Notes: generated by a model from the sequence alone, not told the origin. DNA of 64,000 bases from Caballeronia pedi (GCF_001544915.2 NZ_FCOE02000009.1:62001-126000), one strand, 5' to 3'; shown: positions 17,503-30,771, counted from the stretch's first letter. Program-made: numbers and translations.

Positions 17503-19091
17503 TGCTTCTTGATGTTGCGATAGGACACGAGATCGTTGATCGGCCCGACTTCCAGACCGGTCACGCCGGGGCGCGCCGCCACCTGCGACACCTTCTGGAA
17601 CATGATCACGAATGGCGACTTCGCGAGCACTTCGCGCTGCATCTTCTCGTAGAGCTGGGCGCGCTTCTTCGTGTCGCTTTCGGCGAGCGCGGCGTCGGTT
17701 TCCTTGGTCAGTTGCGGAATGTCCCAGTCGTTGCGCCACGCGAGCATCTTGTAGCTCGACGCATCCGAGTTGTCCGGGTTCCATACGAAGCCTTGCGCGT
17801 TGCTGTGCGGATCGATGTAATCCGCCGACCATTCGCCGATATAGATGTCATGCGCCCGCGCGCGATAGCGTCCGAGCGTCTGCTTGTTGTCGCTCGGCAC
17901 GAGTTGTACCTTGATGTTCGCGAGCGCGAGATTCGCCTGCACCGCCTGCGCGATCTCGCTGTACGGATAGTCGTTGCGCACGTCCATCTTCACCGTGAAA
18001 CCGTTGGCGAGTCCCGCCTTCGCGAGCAGCGCCTTCGCCTTCGCGACATCCTGGTGATACGGGTTTTCGTTCAGCGCGCCGAGAAAGCCTTCGGGCAGAA
18101 ACGTTTCGTGGACCTTGTAGGTCGTGCGGATCACGTTCTTCTGGATGCCCTGATAGTCGATCAGCCACTTCATCGCTTCCCAGACTTCCGGCTTCGCGAG
18201 ATTCGGGTTCTTGTTGTTGAGGCCGAGATACATCAACGTGGCTTGCGGGACGGCCGTCGCCTTGATGACGCCGTTCTTCGAGAGCGTGTCGAGATCGTCG
18301 GGGCTCAGATCGCGCGCGACGTCGATGTCGCCGTTCTGGATCATCAGGCGCTGGCTCGCTGCCTCGGTCACGTGACGCAGCACGATGCGCTTCATCGCGA
18401 GCGGGATGCGGTAGCCCTCGAAGCGCTGCAGCACGATGCTGTCGTTGGCGGTCCACTTCACGAGCTTGTACGCGCCCGAGCCGGCCTCGTTGGTCTTGAG
18501 CCACTCGTTGCCGTAGTCGTTGCCCTTCGCGTGCGATTCGGCGAGCTTGCGATCCACCACCGACGCCGGCCACGAACCGAGCACGTTCAGCACGAAGGTC
18601 GGCGCGTAACGCCGATCGGTCGTGACCGCGACGGTCGTGTCGTCGATCTTCTTCACGTTCTGCAGCGCGTTCGCCTTCGTGAGACCGATGCCCGCGAGCA
18701 CCGCCGCCGCGCCCTTGTCGAGCAATGCGGTACGCTGGATCGACCACGCGACGTCGTCGGCCGTGAGCGGATTGCCCGAGTGGAACTTGAGGCCCGGGCG
18801 GATCTTGAACGTGAACGTGAGACCGTCCTGACTGACGCTCCAGGATTCGGCGACATCGCCATTGAATTTCGACGGGTCTTTCAGATCGACACGCACCAGC
18901 CGGTCGTACGTGTTCGCGACATATTCTTCCGGCACGAGTTCGTAAATTTCGCCGGGGTCGAGCGAGGTGAACTCGTCGAGCAGCGTCGCCATGACGAACA
19001 TGTCCTTCGGCGTGGCGGCCTGCGCGCTCTGCAAGCCCGTGAAAGCCGTCAGCGCCGATGCGAGCATGACCGCTGCCAATGCCTTTTTCAT
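17499..19091 (-). CDS. ddpA: Periplasmic (di)peptide-binding protein, SBP family 5
   Basis: Extracytoplasmic solute receptor of 530 residues with a Sec signal peptide (MKKALAAVMLASALTAF..., cleavage probably after AQA at about residue 25). Family-5 segments are present, such as WSVSQDGLTFTFKIRPGLKF near residue 90. The ATG at 19091 has AGGA upstream, and the longer open frame is not signal-peptide-like. It lies 26 bases after the D-Ala-D-Ala dipeptidase gene, which suggests that D-Ala-D-Ala or related murein peptides are the ligand. Other dipeptides or oligopeptides are possible. Confidence 0.9.
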   Translation of the reverse strand: MKKALAAVMLASALTAFTGLQSAQAATPKDMFVMATLLDEFTSLDPGEIYELVPEEYVANTYDRLVRVDLKDPSKFNGDVAESWSVSQDGLTFTFKIRPGLKFHSGNPLTADDVAWSIQRTALLDKGAAAVLAGIGLTKANALQNVKKIDDTTVAVTTDRRYAPTFVLNVLGSWPASVVDRKLAESHAKGNDYGNEWLKTNEAGSGAYKLVKWTANDSIVLQRFEGYRIPLAMKRIVLRHVTEAASQRLMIQNGDIDVARDLSPDDLDTLSKNGVIKATAVPQATLMYLGLNNKNPNLAKPEVWEAMKWLIDYQGIQKNVIRTTYKVHETFLPEGFLGALNENPYHQDVAKAKALLAKAGLANGFTVKMDVRNDYPYSEIAQAVQANLALANIKVQLVPSDNKQTLGRYRARAHDIYIGEWSADYIDPHSNAQGFVWNPDNSDASSYKMLAWRNDWDIPQLTKETDAALAESDTKKRAQLYEKMQREVLAKSPFVIMFQKVSQVAARPGVTGLEVGPINDLVSYRNIKKQ

Positions 19092-19117
19092 GTGATGTCG
19101 TCCTGTTGGTGTCGGGT

Positions 19118-19690
19118 TCACATCAGCCGCAACGGGCCGCTTTCTTCGTTGTCGATCAGAGCAAGTTCGCGCGAGCCGGGCAATTCGTAATGCCACCACT
19201 CGCTTTTGATGTGCGTGAAGCCGGCGCCGTGCATCACGCCGAGCAACAGCGTGCGGTTGCGCTGCACATGCTCGGGCAGGCCGAAGTGAAAATGCTCGGA
19301 TTCGACGACCATCGCGTCGAATCCGGTGCCCATGTCGAGTTCGTTGCCGTCGCGATCGACGAGCGTGAGATCGACCGCCGTGCCGCGGCTATGGTTCGAA
19401 CCGCGGCCGAGTTCGGCGATGAAGGTCGGATCGGGCAGGAAGTCCCACAGCACCTTTTGCGCTTGCGGCGGGCGATAGGCGTCGAAGATCCTCAGCGTCG
19501 TGCCGATGCTGCGCGCGATATCGACGGCTTTGCGTAATGCGGCTTCGGCGGGTTCCAGCAAGAGACAGTGCTGGGCTTTGTAGATCGGTTTGCCGGTGAA
19601 GTTTCGATCGGTCGCGTAGACGAGGTCGATCTGGACATCGTGGGTTTCGGGCGTGATGTGCAGCAGGCGGGATCGCGTCATGGGTTGCAT
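19118..19690 (-). CDS. ddpX: D-alanyl-D-alanine dipeptidase (VanX/DdpX family)
   Basis: Zinc dipeptidase that splits D-Ala-D-Ala, allowing its use as nutrient or in wall recycling. The 190-residue protein matches E. coli DdpX in size. The motif SNHSRGTAVDL supplies zinc ligands His100 and Asp107, EWWHYEL supplies Glu164 (catalytic base) and His167 (third ligand), and YRPP supplies the conserved Arg73. No signal peptide is seen. The ATG at 19690 or 19681 fits; the longer frame has no family similarity. Heading an operon with a full ABC importer reproduces the ddpXABCDF order. VanX-type resistance is unlikely because vanH and vanA are absent. Confidence 0.94.
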   Translation of the reverse strand: MQPMTRSRLLHITPETHDVQIDLVYATDRNFTGKPIYKAQHCLLLEPAEAALRKAVDIARSIGTTLRIFDAYRPPQAQKVLWDFLPDPTFIAELGRGSNHSRGTAVDLTLVDRDGNELDMGTGFDAMVVESEHFHFGLPEHVQRNRTLLLGVMHGAGFTHIKSEWWHYELPGSRELALIDNEESGPLRLM

Positions 19691-19768
19691 GCGGCTTCGA
19701 TTTCGATAGACGAACCTTAACGCGTTAGAAAAATCCGCGAAACCCTTTATGTCGGGTGGTTTCGGCAA

Positions 19769-20320
19769 TCAGGTGGCGAGGGGCCAGCGCGCGAGGACGT
19801 CGTAATGCGATTTGCCGAGCACGCTGCGCACGAGCGCGAACTCGCGCGCGGTCCATGTGATGGGCGCGACGGCTTCGCGCGCGACGCGCTGCTCGTCGTA
19901 AAGCATGGTCACGTGGGGCGTGAAGCGCGAATGGCGTTGTGCGGCGCCGAGGATTTGCTGGAGCGTGGCGAGTGGCTCGGTGACATCGCCCGAAAGAACC
20001 AGCGGGCGCTTTGCGCGGCGGCCTGAGAAGCTTTCGATGCGGTCGAGCGTCACTTCGACGGGTGGCAGCGCGATTCGGGAGGCGGTCGCACGTGCTTGCG
20101 TGAGGACATCGGCGGGGAGGCCCGCGAAGGCGCCGAGGTAATGGAGGGTGACGTGAAGGCGGTCGGCGGGAATCGGCCTCGCCTTCAGTTTGTGTTCGAT
20201 GCGCAGCCACGCGGCCAGTTCGGCGATGCGCGCGGCGGCGGGTTCGTCGGGGTACAGCGCGAAGAAGAGCGAGTCGGTGAGGCGCTCGCTCCGCTCGCGT
20301 CCGGACGCAACGTCAGCCAT
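19769..20320 (-). CDS. thpR: RNA 2',3'-cyclic phosphodiesterase (LigT/ThpR)
   Basis: 2H phosphoesterase of 183 residues with the two catalytic HxTx motifs, HVTL at residues 56-59 and HVTM at 136-139. It hydrolyses RNA 2',3'-cyclic phosphate ends; the natural substrate is not settled in this family. It begins 35 bases after guaA in the same direction and is followed by the ddp operon after a 78-base gap. No terminator is visible on either side. Confidence 0.9.
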   Translation of the reverse strand: MADVASGRERSERLTDSLFFALYPDEPAAARIAELAAWLRIEHKLKARPIPADRLHVTLHYLGAFAGLPADVLTQARATASRIALPPVEVTLDRIESFSGRRAKRPLVLSGDVTEPLATLQQILGAAQRHSRFTPHVTMLYDEQRVAREAVAPITWTAREFALVRSVLGKSHYDVLARWPLAT

Positions 20321-20355
20321 GCGCCCGGCTCGCGCTCAATGTGAAGCGACGACCC

Positions 20356-21939
20356 TCACTCCCACTCGATCGTCGCAGGCGGCTTACCCGAGATGTCATA
20401 CACCACCCGATTGATCCCGCGCACCTCATTGATGATGCGATTGGAAACATGCCCAAGCAACTCATGCGGCAGATGCGCCCAATGCGCGGTCATGAAGTCG
20501 AGCGTCTGCACGGCGCGCAACGCGACGACATATTCATACGTACGCCCATCCCCCATCACGCCGACGCTCTTCACCGGCAGGAACACCGCGAACGCCTGAC
20601 TCGTCAGGTCGTACCACGACTTACCCGTTTCCTTGTCGATGGTGTTACGCAGCGTCTCGATGAAAATCGCATCCGCGCGGCGCAGCAGATCCGCGAACTC
20701 GCGCTTCACTTCGCCGAGAATCCGCACGCCCAGACCCGGCCCCGGGAACGGATGGCGATACACCATCGCAGGCGGCAAACCGAGCTTCACGCCGAGTTCG
20801 CGCACTTCGTCCTTGAACAGTTCGCGCAGCGGTTCGAGCAGCTTGAGATTGAGCGTTTCCGGCAAGCCGCCGACGTTATGGTGGCTCTTGATCGTATGCG
20901 CGCCCTTCTTGCCCTTGCCCGCCGATTCGATCACGTCCGGATAGATCGTGCCCTGGGCGAGCCATTTGGCGTCGGTGAGCTTGTCGGATTCCTTGTGGAA
21001 CACCTCGACGAACTCCGCGCCGATGATCTTGCGCTTCGCTTCCGGATCGGTCACGCCCGCGAGCTTCTGCAGAAACTCCTCGCTCGCATCGACGTGAATC
21101 ACCTTCACGCCCAGGTGATCCGCGAACGTCGACATCACCTGTTCCGCCTCGTTCTGACGCAGCAGACCATGATCGACGAACACGCACGTAAGCTGATCGC
21201 CGATCGCGCGATGCAGCAGCGCCGCCGCCACCGACGAATCCACGCCGCCGGACAGACCGAGAATCACGTGCTCACTGCCGACCTGCGCGCGGATCTTCTC
21301 CACCGCCTCGTCGATGTAATGGCCCATCTCCCAATCAGCCCGCGCGCCGCACAGTTCCAGCACGAAACGATCGAGCATCGCGCGGCCCTGCACGGTGTGC
21401 GTGACTTCCGGATGCCATTGCAGGCCGTAGAAACGGCGGTCGTCGTCGGCCATCGCGGCGATCGGGCACGACGGCGTCGAAGCCATCAGCTTGAAACCCG
21501 TGGGCAGATCGACGACCTTGTCGCCGTGGCTCATCCACACCTTGAGCATCGATTCCGACTTCTCGTTCGTGAAGTCCTCGATGCCTTCCAGAAAGCCCGT
21601 GTGATTCAGCGCCTGCACTTCCGCATAGCCGAATTCGCGCAGGTTGCCCAGCTCGACCTTGCCGCCGAGCTGGTCGGCCATCGTCTGCATGCCGTAGCAG
21701 ATGCCGAGCACCGGCACGCCGAGATCGAAGACGATCTGCGGTGCGCGCGGCGACTTCGCCTCGGTGACCGAGTTCGGACCGCCCGACAGGATGATGCCCT
21801 TCGGCGCGAATTCGCGGATGAAGGTTTCGTCGACATCGTACGGATGGATTTCCGAGTAGACGTGCGACTCGCGGATGCGGCGGGCGATCAGTTGAGTGAC
21901 TTGGGAGCCGAAATCGAGAATCAGAATTTTGTCGTGCAT
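20356..21939 (-). CDS. guaA: GMP synthase (glutamine-hydrolysing)
   Basis: Converts XMP to GMP with ATP and glutamine. The 527-residue protein has an N-terminal class I glutamine amidotransferase domain with the nucleophile in GICYGMQ. The ATP-pyrophosphatase domain carries the P-loop LSGGVDSSV, and the dimerisation domain ends in PPATIEWE. I chose the ATG at 21939 ([13 protein letters not shown]) over an ATG four codons upstream because family members start there. It is separated from guaB only by a gene of unknown function. Confidence 0.98.
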   Translation of the reverse strand: MHDKILILDFGSQVTQLIARRIRESHVYSEIHPYDVDETFIREFAPKGIILSGGPNSVTEAKSPRAPQIVFDLGVPVLGICYGMQTMADQLGGKVELGNLREFGYAEVQALNHTGFLEGIEDFTNEKSESMLKVWMSHGDKVVDLPTGFKLMASTPSCPIAAMADDDRRFYGLQWHPEVTHTVQGRAMLDRFVLELCGARADWEMGHYIDEAVEKIRAQVGSEHVILGLSGGVDSSVAAALLHRAIGDQLTCVFVDHGLLRQNEAEQVMSTFADHLGVKVIHVDASEEFLQKLAGVTDPEAKRKIIGAEFVEVFHKESDKLTDAKWLAQGTIYPDVIESAGKGKKGAHTIKSHHNVGGLPETLNLKLLEPLRELFKDEVRELGVKLGLPPAMVYRHPFPGPGLGVRILGEVKREFADLLRRADAIFIETLRNTIDKETGKSWYDLTSQAFAVFLPVKSVGVMGDGRTYEYVVALRAVQTLDFMTAHWAHLPHELLGHVSNRIINEVRGINRVVYDISGKPPATIEWE

Positions 21940-22105
21940 GGCTGCGGCCAAAGGCTAAGTGAACGAATGATGTCGGTACGGCCGGGGCGTGATCCTGCGC
22001 GATCCGACGGCCAATAAATCGACGGCCGGCGCGAAGGCCGACCGTACGTGTCTTGCGTGTTTCCGCTGCTGCGCTCGCGTGGCGTGCGGCATGCGTTTCG
22101 CGTCC

Positions 22106-22834
22106 TCAACGTGGTACGCGGCTCGCGTCGGGCGCGAGCGGATCGACTCGCCGACCCGTCGCCGGATCGATCTCGCCGCTGATCACGGGCTCGATACGCT
22201 TCCCGGTGACCGGATCGATTGCGCGGCCCGTCACCGGGTCGAGCGTGCCGCCCGTGACGGGATCGACCGCGCCGTCCGGATGCGCGCGGATGGCAGCCGG
22301 TGCGATCGGCGAAGCGGGATCGAGCGGGCGATTCGAGGAATCGGCGGTGGTCGCGCGAATGTCCTCGCGCTTTTGTGCCGCCTTCTTCTCCGCGCGCTGC
22401 GCCGATGCCGCGCCGGCCAGCGCCGCGCGCTCGCGCCGACGCACCGCCGACGACAGCCTCACGCTGCCCAGACCCAGCACCAGCAGCACGGCGCCGACCA
22501 CCGCCGCGCTGATCTGCCCGAAGCCATCGACCTGCGGCGTATGCAGCCCGAGCAGCCAGACCAGCACCACGACGCCGGAAAGCCACTGCACGTGGCCCGA
22601 TACCCGGGCGGCGCGGGCGGTCAACGCGCCATCGACAGACGCATGAAACGCGAGCCACGCGAGGCCGATCAGCGCGATGCCCAGCAACTGCCCGGCGAGC
22701 GCCGGTTGCACGCGGATCGCATCGAGTTGCAGAGCGCCGTAGAGGCCCGCCCACGGCGTCAGCAGAAACAGCAATCCGAACGCCAGAAAAATCAGGGCAT
22801 TGATAACGAGCACGACCCGCAGCAACGGTTTCAT
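22106..22834 (-). CDS. Membrane protein with C-terminal DPVTG octapeptide repeats
   Basis: Unknown protein of 242 residues with a good GGAG ribosome site. Four hydrophobic segments (about residues 5-28, 46-66, 82-98 and 106-127) are followed by a basic, alanine-rich stretch. Its tail (190-237) has six consecutive octapeptides of the form [V/I/L][D/E]P[V/A]TG-x-x, the last degenerate. The N-terminal part resembles small DUF-type four-helix membrane proteins. I do not recognise a family for the whole. It sits 15 bases after guaB and before guaA, so it is probably co-transcribed with GMP synthesis genes, though nothing in it suggests nucleotide metabolism. The tail is predicted to be cytoplasmic because of the basic stretch after helix 4. 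Confidence 0.75.
   Translation of the reverse strand: MKPLLRVVLVINALIFLAFGLLFLLTPWAGLYGALQLDAIRVQPALAGQLLGIALIGLAWLAFHASVDGALTARAARVSGHVQWLSGVVVLVWLLGLHTPQVDGFGQISAAVVGAVLLVLGLGSVRLSSAVRRRERAALAGAASAQRAEKKAAQKREDIRATTADSSNRPLDPASPIAPAAIRAHPDGAVDPVTGGTLDPVTGRAIDPVTGKRIEPVISGEIDPATGRRVDPLAPDASRVPR
22124..22267 (-). repeat. 24-bp tandem repeats encoding DPVTG octapeptides
   Basis: Six in-frame units of 24 bases encode VDPVTGGT, LDPVTGRA, IDPVTGKR, IEPVISGE, IDPATGRR and VDPLAPDA. Unit 4 lacks the TG and unit 6 is degenerate, as expected when an array has diverged. Confidence 0.8.
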
Positions 22835-22849
22835 GATCGCTCCGCTTGA

Positions 22850-24366
<1,517 letters not shown>

Positions 24367-24512
24367 TCCCGAACAGCAGCTTAGGCCATTCCACCGCAAA
24401 ATCCGCGCCGTGCGAGGCACGCCGGGGTGGTTGCAGTTTTCGACAAGACGGCCTCCCGGGGCCGCGTGCTACGCTTCGCGCCGTGAATCGAAATAACGGC
24501 GGGAGTCGGGCA

Positions 24513-25493
24513 ATGCAGCGCGGTGTGATGTATGGAATGACGGCGGGCGCGATCTGGGGTTTCATCTTTCTCGCGCCCCGGCTCCTGCCGGATTTTTCGC
24601 CGCTGACGCTCTCGATCGGCCGCTATCTGATGTACGGCGCGGTGTCGCTCGCGGTTGCGCTGCCGTTCGCCCGACGCCTCCTGTCCAAGCTCACGCGCGC
24701 CGATTTCATCGCGCTGGTGAAGCTCGCGCTCGTCGGCAACCTGCTCTACTACATGCTGCTCGCGAGCGCGGTGCAACTGGTGGGCGTCGCGCCTGCGTCG
24801 CTGATCGTCGGGATTCTGCCCGTGACGGTCACGCTCGCCGGACGGCGCGATCACGGCGCGGTCGACCTCAGGCGGCTCGTCGGGCCTCTGCTGCTGGTGC
24901 TGGCGGGCATCGCGTGCATCAATCTCGATGTGTTCAGCGACGTATTGTCATCGTCGGGCGGCGGCGAGCATGCGACTAGCGTGTTCACGCGCCTGACGGG
25001 TCTCGCCTGCGCGCTCGGCGCGCTCGCGTCGTGGACCTGGTACGCGGTCGTCAACGCGCGCTATCTGCAGGCGAACCGCCATTTCGACGGCAACGAGTGG
25101 TCGGTGCTGTGGGGCATCGTGACCGGCCTGCTCGGCGTCCTGCTCGGCGCGATCGTGTGGATGCTGCCCGCTGGAACCGTGCACGCGAGCGTGCCGGCCG
25201 CGCGCTGGCAACTCTTCTGGATCGTGTCGTTCGCGCTGGCGACGGGCGGTTCGTGGCTCGGCAACATGCTGTGGAACGCGGCGTCGAAACGCCTGCCGCT
25301 CACGCTCTCAGGGCAGATGATCGTATTCGAAACGCTGTTCGCGCTGCTCTACGCATTCGTCTACGACGGCCGCTGGCCGCGCACGCCCGAAGTGCTCGCA
25401 GTCGTGCTGTTGCTGGTCGGCGTGATCTGGTCGGTCCGGCAACATTCGCTCGAACCCGCGCCCGCCGCCGCGAAGGAAGCCCCCGCGCACTGA
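24513..25493 (+). CDS. DMT/EamA family transporter
   Basis: Inner-membrane carrier of 326 residues with about ten hydrophobic helices in two EamA repeats (MTAGAIWGFIFLAPRLLP begins the first). The ATG at 24513 follows GGGAG. The frame is open nearly 1 kb upstream, but that is antisense to guaB. Substrate is unknown. It is divergent from guaB and converges on the rnfH gene with a 6-base gap. Confidence 0.85.
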   Translation: MQRGVMYGMTAGAIWGFIFLAPRLLPDFSPLTLSIGRYLMYGAVSLAVALPFARRLLSKLTRADFIALVKLALVGNLLYYMLLASAVQLVGVAPASLIVGILPVTVTLAGRRDHGAVDLRRLVGPLLLVLAGIACINLDVFSDVLSSSGGGEHATSVFTRLTGLACALGALASWTWYAVVNARYLQANRHFDGNEWSVLWGIVTGLLGVLLGAIVWMLPAGTVHASVPAARWQLFWIVSFALATGGSWLGNMLWNAASKRLPLTLSGQMIVFETLFALLYAFVYDGRWPRTPEVLAVVLLLVGVIWSVRQHSLEPAPAAAKEAPAH

Positions 25494-25499
25494 ACCGGC

Positions 25500-25823
25500 T
25501 CAGCGCGAATCCTTCGACTGCCACTTGCGCCCTTCGATCGAGCCGGCCTTGCGCGCCTTGTCGACGCGGCGCTGGCGCGCGGCCTTCGGGTCCACTTTCA
25601 GCGGACGATAGATCTCCACGCGATCGAAATCCGCGAGCGTCGCATCGAGCGGCTTGACCTTGCCGAACACGCCGACCTTCTGCGTCGCCAGATCGATATC
25701 CTGATGCGCGCGCAGCACGCCGCTCGCCTCGATCGCATCGCGCACGGTCGCGCCTTCGCGCAACTCGACGCGCTCAAGAAACGCGCCATCGGGCAGGCCG
25801 TAGCAGACATCGATATGCATCAT
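25500..25823 (-). CDS. rnfH: RnfH family protein (UPF0125)
   Basis: A small (107-residue) beta-grasp, ubiquitin-like protein with the family segments VCYGLPDGAFL, VGVFGKV and DRVEIYRPLKVDPK and a very basic C-terminal tail. Its function is unsettled. Its ATG overlaps the TGA of the ratA gene (ATGATG/TGA), reproducing the conserved ratA-rnfH pair that lies divergent from smpB in many proteobacteria. Confidence 0.9.
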   Translation of the reverse strand: MMHIDVCYGLPDGAFLERVELREGATVRDAIEASGVLRAHQDIDLATQKVGVFGKVKPLDATLADFDRVEIYRPLKVDPKAARQRRVDKARKAGSIEGRKWQSKDSR

Positions 25824-26257
25824 GGCTTGCCGTAGCGCTGGTCCGCGCGCTTCACGAAGGAATCGACGAACGTGTTGGCGATATGGCTGAACACCGGCCC
25901 GATGAGCTTTTCCAGAATCACGTTGGAGAACTCGTAGTGCAGCGCAAACTCGATCTTGCACGCGTCCGCGCGCAGCGGCGTGAAGCGCCAGTAGCCGGTG
26001 AACTTCTTGAACGGACCGCTCAGGAACTCCATATCGATGGTGGTCGGACGCTTCTGCGTGTTGCGCGTCGCGAAATGCTGCTTGATGCCCTTGAAGCTGA
26101 TGTCGATCTTCGCTTCCATGCCGTTTTCGTCCTGGCGGCCGATTTCGACGCCGCCGCACCAGGGCAAAAAATTGGGGTAGTCGGCGACATCGGTGACGAG
26201 GTCGAACATTTCTTCCGCTGAATGGCGGATCAACACGGTTTTCTGGACGTCTGCCAT
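25820..26257 (-). CDS. ratA: RatA/Coq10 family START-domain protein
   Basis: Protein of 145 residues with the SRPBCC lipid-binding fold. MADVQKTVLI, DVADYPNFLPWC and the C-terminal ADQRYG segment are typical. E. coli RatA was described as binding 50S subunits, while Coq10 relatives bind ubiquinone; here either role is possible. The ATG at 26257 matches the family N-terminus; the in-frame start 11 codons earlier adds a proline/alanine stretch without support. It is divergent from smpB. Confidence 0.88.
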   Translation of the reverse strand: MADVQKTVLIRHSAEEMFDLVTDVADYPNFLPWCGGVEIGRQDENGMEAKIDISFKGIKQHFATRNTQKRPTTIDMEFLSGPFKKFTGYWRFTPLRADACKIEFALHYEFSNVILEKLIGPVFSHIANTFVDSFVKRADQRYGKP

Positions 26258-26376
26258 ATAGGGCGCAGCGGTGGCTGGATTGGGCGGCAATGCGCAAGAG
26301 AACGCGGCAGGAGTTCGTTTGCCGCGCGGCGCGCTGCTAAAATCGTGATTTTAAACGAGTTGGGCACTTTCCATTC

Positions 26377-26826
26377 ATGAGCATCATCGACAACAGAAAA
26401 GCCTTCTTCGATTACTTCATCGAAGAGCGCTACGAAGCGGGTCTCGTGCTCGAGGGCTGGGAAGTCAAGGCGCTGCGCGCGGGCCGTGGACAGATCAAGG
26501 AAGGTTACGTCGTCATCAAGCAAGGCGAACTGTTTCTGATCGGCACGCATATCAGCCCGCTGCCCGAGGCGTCGAAATTCGCCAATCTCGATCCGGTGCG
26601 CACGCGCAAGCTGCTGCTGCATCGCGAACAGATCGACAAGCTCATCGGCAAGGTCGAGCAGCGCGGGCATACGCTCGTACCCCTCAACTTCCACTACAAG
26701 GAAGGCCGCGTGAAGTGCGAGATCGGTCTGGCGAAGGGCAAGAAGCTGCACGACAAGCGCGAGACCGAGAAGCAGCGCGACTGGGAACGTGAACGCGCGC
26801 GTCTGATGCGCACGAGCACGCGTTAA
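26377..26826 (+). CDS. smpB: SsrA-binding protein
   Basis: Partner of tmRNA in trans-translation, which rescues stalled ribosomes. At 149 residues it has family length and the conserved segments [13 protein letters not shown] (here [19 protein letters not shown]), [11 protein letters not shown] and [19 protein letters not shown] in the basic C-terminal tail. A -10-like TAAAAT lies about 34 bases upstream of the ATG, and no strong ribosome site is visible. It is followed by a GC-rich hairpin. Confidence 0.97.
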   Translation: MSIIDNRKAFFDYFIEERYEAGLVLEGWEVKALRAGRGQIKEGYVVIKQGELFLIGTHISPLPEASKFANLDPVRTRKLLLHREQIDKLIGKVEQRGHTLVPLNFHYKEGRVKCEIGLAKGKKLHDKRETEKQRDWERERARLMRTSTR

Positions 26827-26831
26827 ATGAA

Positions 26832-26862
26832 ACGGGGCGCCATTGAGCGCCCCGTCTGCTTT
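26832..26862. terminator. Hairpin between convergent smpB and SPFH genes
   Basis: A 9-bp perfect stem ACGGGGCGC / GCGCCCCGT with a 6-base loop. The T-rich flanks are short on both strands (CTGCTTTCC on plus; TTTCATTT on minus), so it can serve both convergent genes. Confidence 0.7.
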
Positions 26863-26872
26863 CCTGCTTGCG

Positions 26873-27799
26873 TCAGCTCTTCTTGATGACGCCGCCGCCC
26901 TCGCCTCTCACGATGGTCAACGCCGACGCGATCATCGAACTCATATCCGACAGGTTGCCCGGCACGATCAGCGTGTTGCCCGTCTTCGCGATGTTGCCGA
27001 ATGCGCCGACATACTGCTCCGCGATCTTCAGGTTCACCGCTTCCATGCCACCCGCCGTCTGAATCGCCGTGCCGATTTTCTGGATCGCCTGCGCATTCGC
27101 CTCGGCCACCGCGAGAATCGCCGATGCCTCGCCCTGCGCCTGATTGATCGCCGCCTGCCGTTCGCCTTCGGACTTCTGGATCGCGGCCTCGCGCGCGCCG
27201 ACGGCGAGATTGATCTGCTCCTGCTTGCGCCCTTCCGACGCGGCGATCAACGCGCGCTTTTCGCGCTCGGCGGTGATCTGCGCCTGCATCGCGTGCAGGA
27301 TTTCCTTCGGCGGCGTCAGGTCCTTGATCTCGTAGCGCAACACCTTCACGCCCCAGTTCGACGCGGCTTCGTCGAGCGCATTGACGATGCTCTGGTTGAT
27401 GTAGTCGCGCTCCTCGAAGGTCTTGTCGAGCTCCAGCTTGCCGATGACCGAACGCAGCGTGGTCTGCGACAACTGCGTGATCGCGAACACGAAGTTGCTC
27501 GAACCGTATGACGCCTTCATCGCGTCGGTGACCTGGAAGTAAAGCACGCCGTCGACCTGCAACTGCGTGTTGTCGCGCGTGATACACACCTGGCTCGGCA
27601 CTTCGAGCGGAATTTCCTTCAGCATGTGCTTGTACGCGATGCGATCGATGAACGGCAGCACGATGTTGAGACCCGGCGTGAGCGTCGCGTGATAGCGGCC
27701 GAAGCGTTCCAGCACCCAGGCGTGCTGTTGAGGAACGATCTTGACCGTGTTCACCACGATCACGATGGCGATGATGAGCACGATGAGCGCGAAATACAT
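26873..27799 (-). CDS. SPFH/stomatin-family membrane protease-associated protein (QmcA-like)
   Basis: A 308-residue protein with one N-terminal membrane helix (residues 2-18), the SPFH/band-7 domain (about 20-180) and an alanine/glutamate-rich coiled coil (about 180-250). This is the paraslipin/QmcA layout. It is expected to form oligomeric rings in the inner membrane. It lies 30 bases after the NfeD gene, its usual partner. Confidence 0.92.
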   Translation of the reverse strand: MYFALIVLIIAIVIVVNTVKIVPQQHAWVLERFGRYHATLTPGLNIVLPFIDRIAYKHMLKEIPLEVPSQVCITRDNTQLQVDGVLYFQVTDAMKASYGSSNFVFAITQLSQTTLRSVIGKLELDKTFEERDYINQSIVNALDEAASNWGVKVLRYEIKDLTPPKEILHAMQAQITAEREKRALIAASEGRKQEQINLAVGAREAAIQKSEGERQAAINQAQGEASAILAVAEANAQAIQKIGTAIQTAGGMEAVNLKIAEQYVGAFGNIAKTGNTLIVPGNLSDMSSMIASALTIVRGEGGGVIKKS

Positions 27800-27829
27800 T
27801 GTGTGACTCCTTTTTATTGGGCGAGCTTG

Positions 27830-28258
27830 CTAGCGTTTGGCCGCGACGATCAGCCGGTTGCCGTCCAGCGCCGTGATGCGGTAATACCGCGCGCCTTCGG
27901 TTTCACCCGGCGCGAGTTCCACGTCCCACTGCGCGCCGCGATACATGGCGCGCGCGTGGCCATCGCGCCATTGATCCACTTCCAGCGTCGCGCCGATATC
28001 GAGATTCACGGCTGCATCCCGCGAGGCGTCGCGCCGTTTCCAGCTGCCGAAGCGCGAACGGCGCAGCGCGGCCACGGCGATCAGCGCGAAGATCGCCGCC
28101 GCGCCCATCTGCACATGCGGCAACGCACCGAACACATCGGCGAGGCCGCCCGCGATCATGCCCAGCGCGATCATGAGCAGATAGAACGTGCCGGTGAACA
28201 GCTCCGCGACGATCAGCGCACCCGCCGCGACCCACCAAATCAATCCACTCGTCAACAT
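27830..28258 (-). CDS. NfeD family membrane protein
   Basis: A 142-residue protein with two or three membrane helices in the first 70 residues and a small OB-fold domain at the C-terminus (IGATLEVDQWRDGHARAMYRG...). It belongs to the short NfeD type. It is paired with the SPFH gene, consistent with the known SPFH-NfeD association in membrane quality control. Confidence 0.9.
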   Translation of the reverse strand: MLTSGLIWWVAAGALIVAELFTGTFYLLMIALGMIAGGLADVFGALPHVQMGAAAIFALIAVAALRRSRFGSWKRRDASRDAAVNLDIGATLEVDQWRDGHARAMYRGAQWDVELAPGETEGARYYRITALDGNRLIVAAKR

Positions 28259-28273
28259 CGCCGGTCTCCAAAC

Positions 28274-28305
28274 GAAAACACCCCGGAGAAGTCCGGGGTG
28301 TTTTT
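28274..28305. terminator. Bidirectional hairpin after ppsA
   Basis: A 10-bp perfect stem ACACCCCGGA / TCCGGGGTGT with a 4-base loop. It is flanked by TTTTTATA on the plus strand and TTTCGTTT on the minus strand, and lies about 50 bases past the ppsA stop. It should end ppsA transcripts before the nfeD gene. Confidence 0.85.
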
Positions 28306-28353
28306 ATAGCACGCTCGCGCCTTTCCGAAAGCATCCGGAAAGGCGCCGTCGAC

Positions 28354-30771
<2,418 letters not shown>

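Noticed and set aside
19118..19690. VanX-type vancomycin resistance determinant
   Set aside because: There are no vanH, vanA or vanRS genes nearby. The neighbours form a peptide importer as in ddp operons, and Gram-negative bacteria are intrinsically shielded from glycopeptides.
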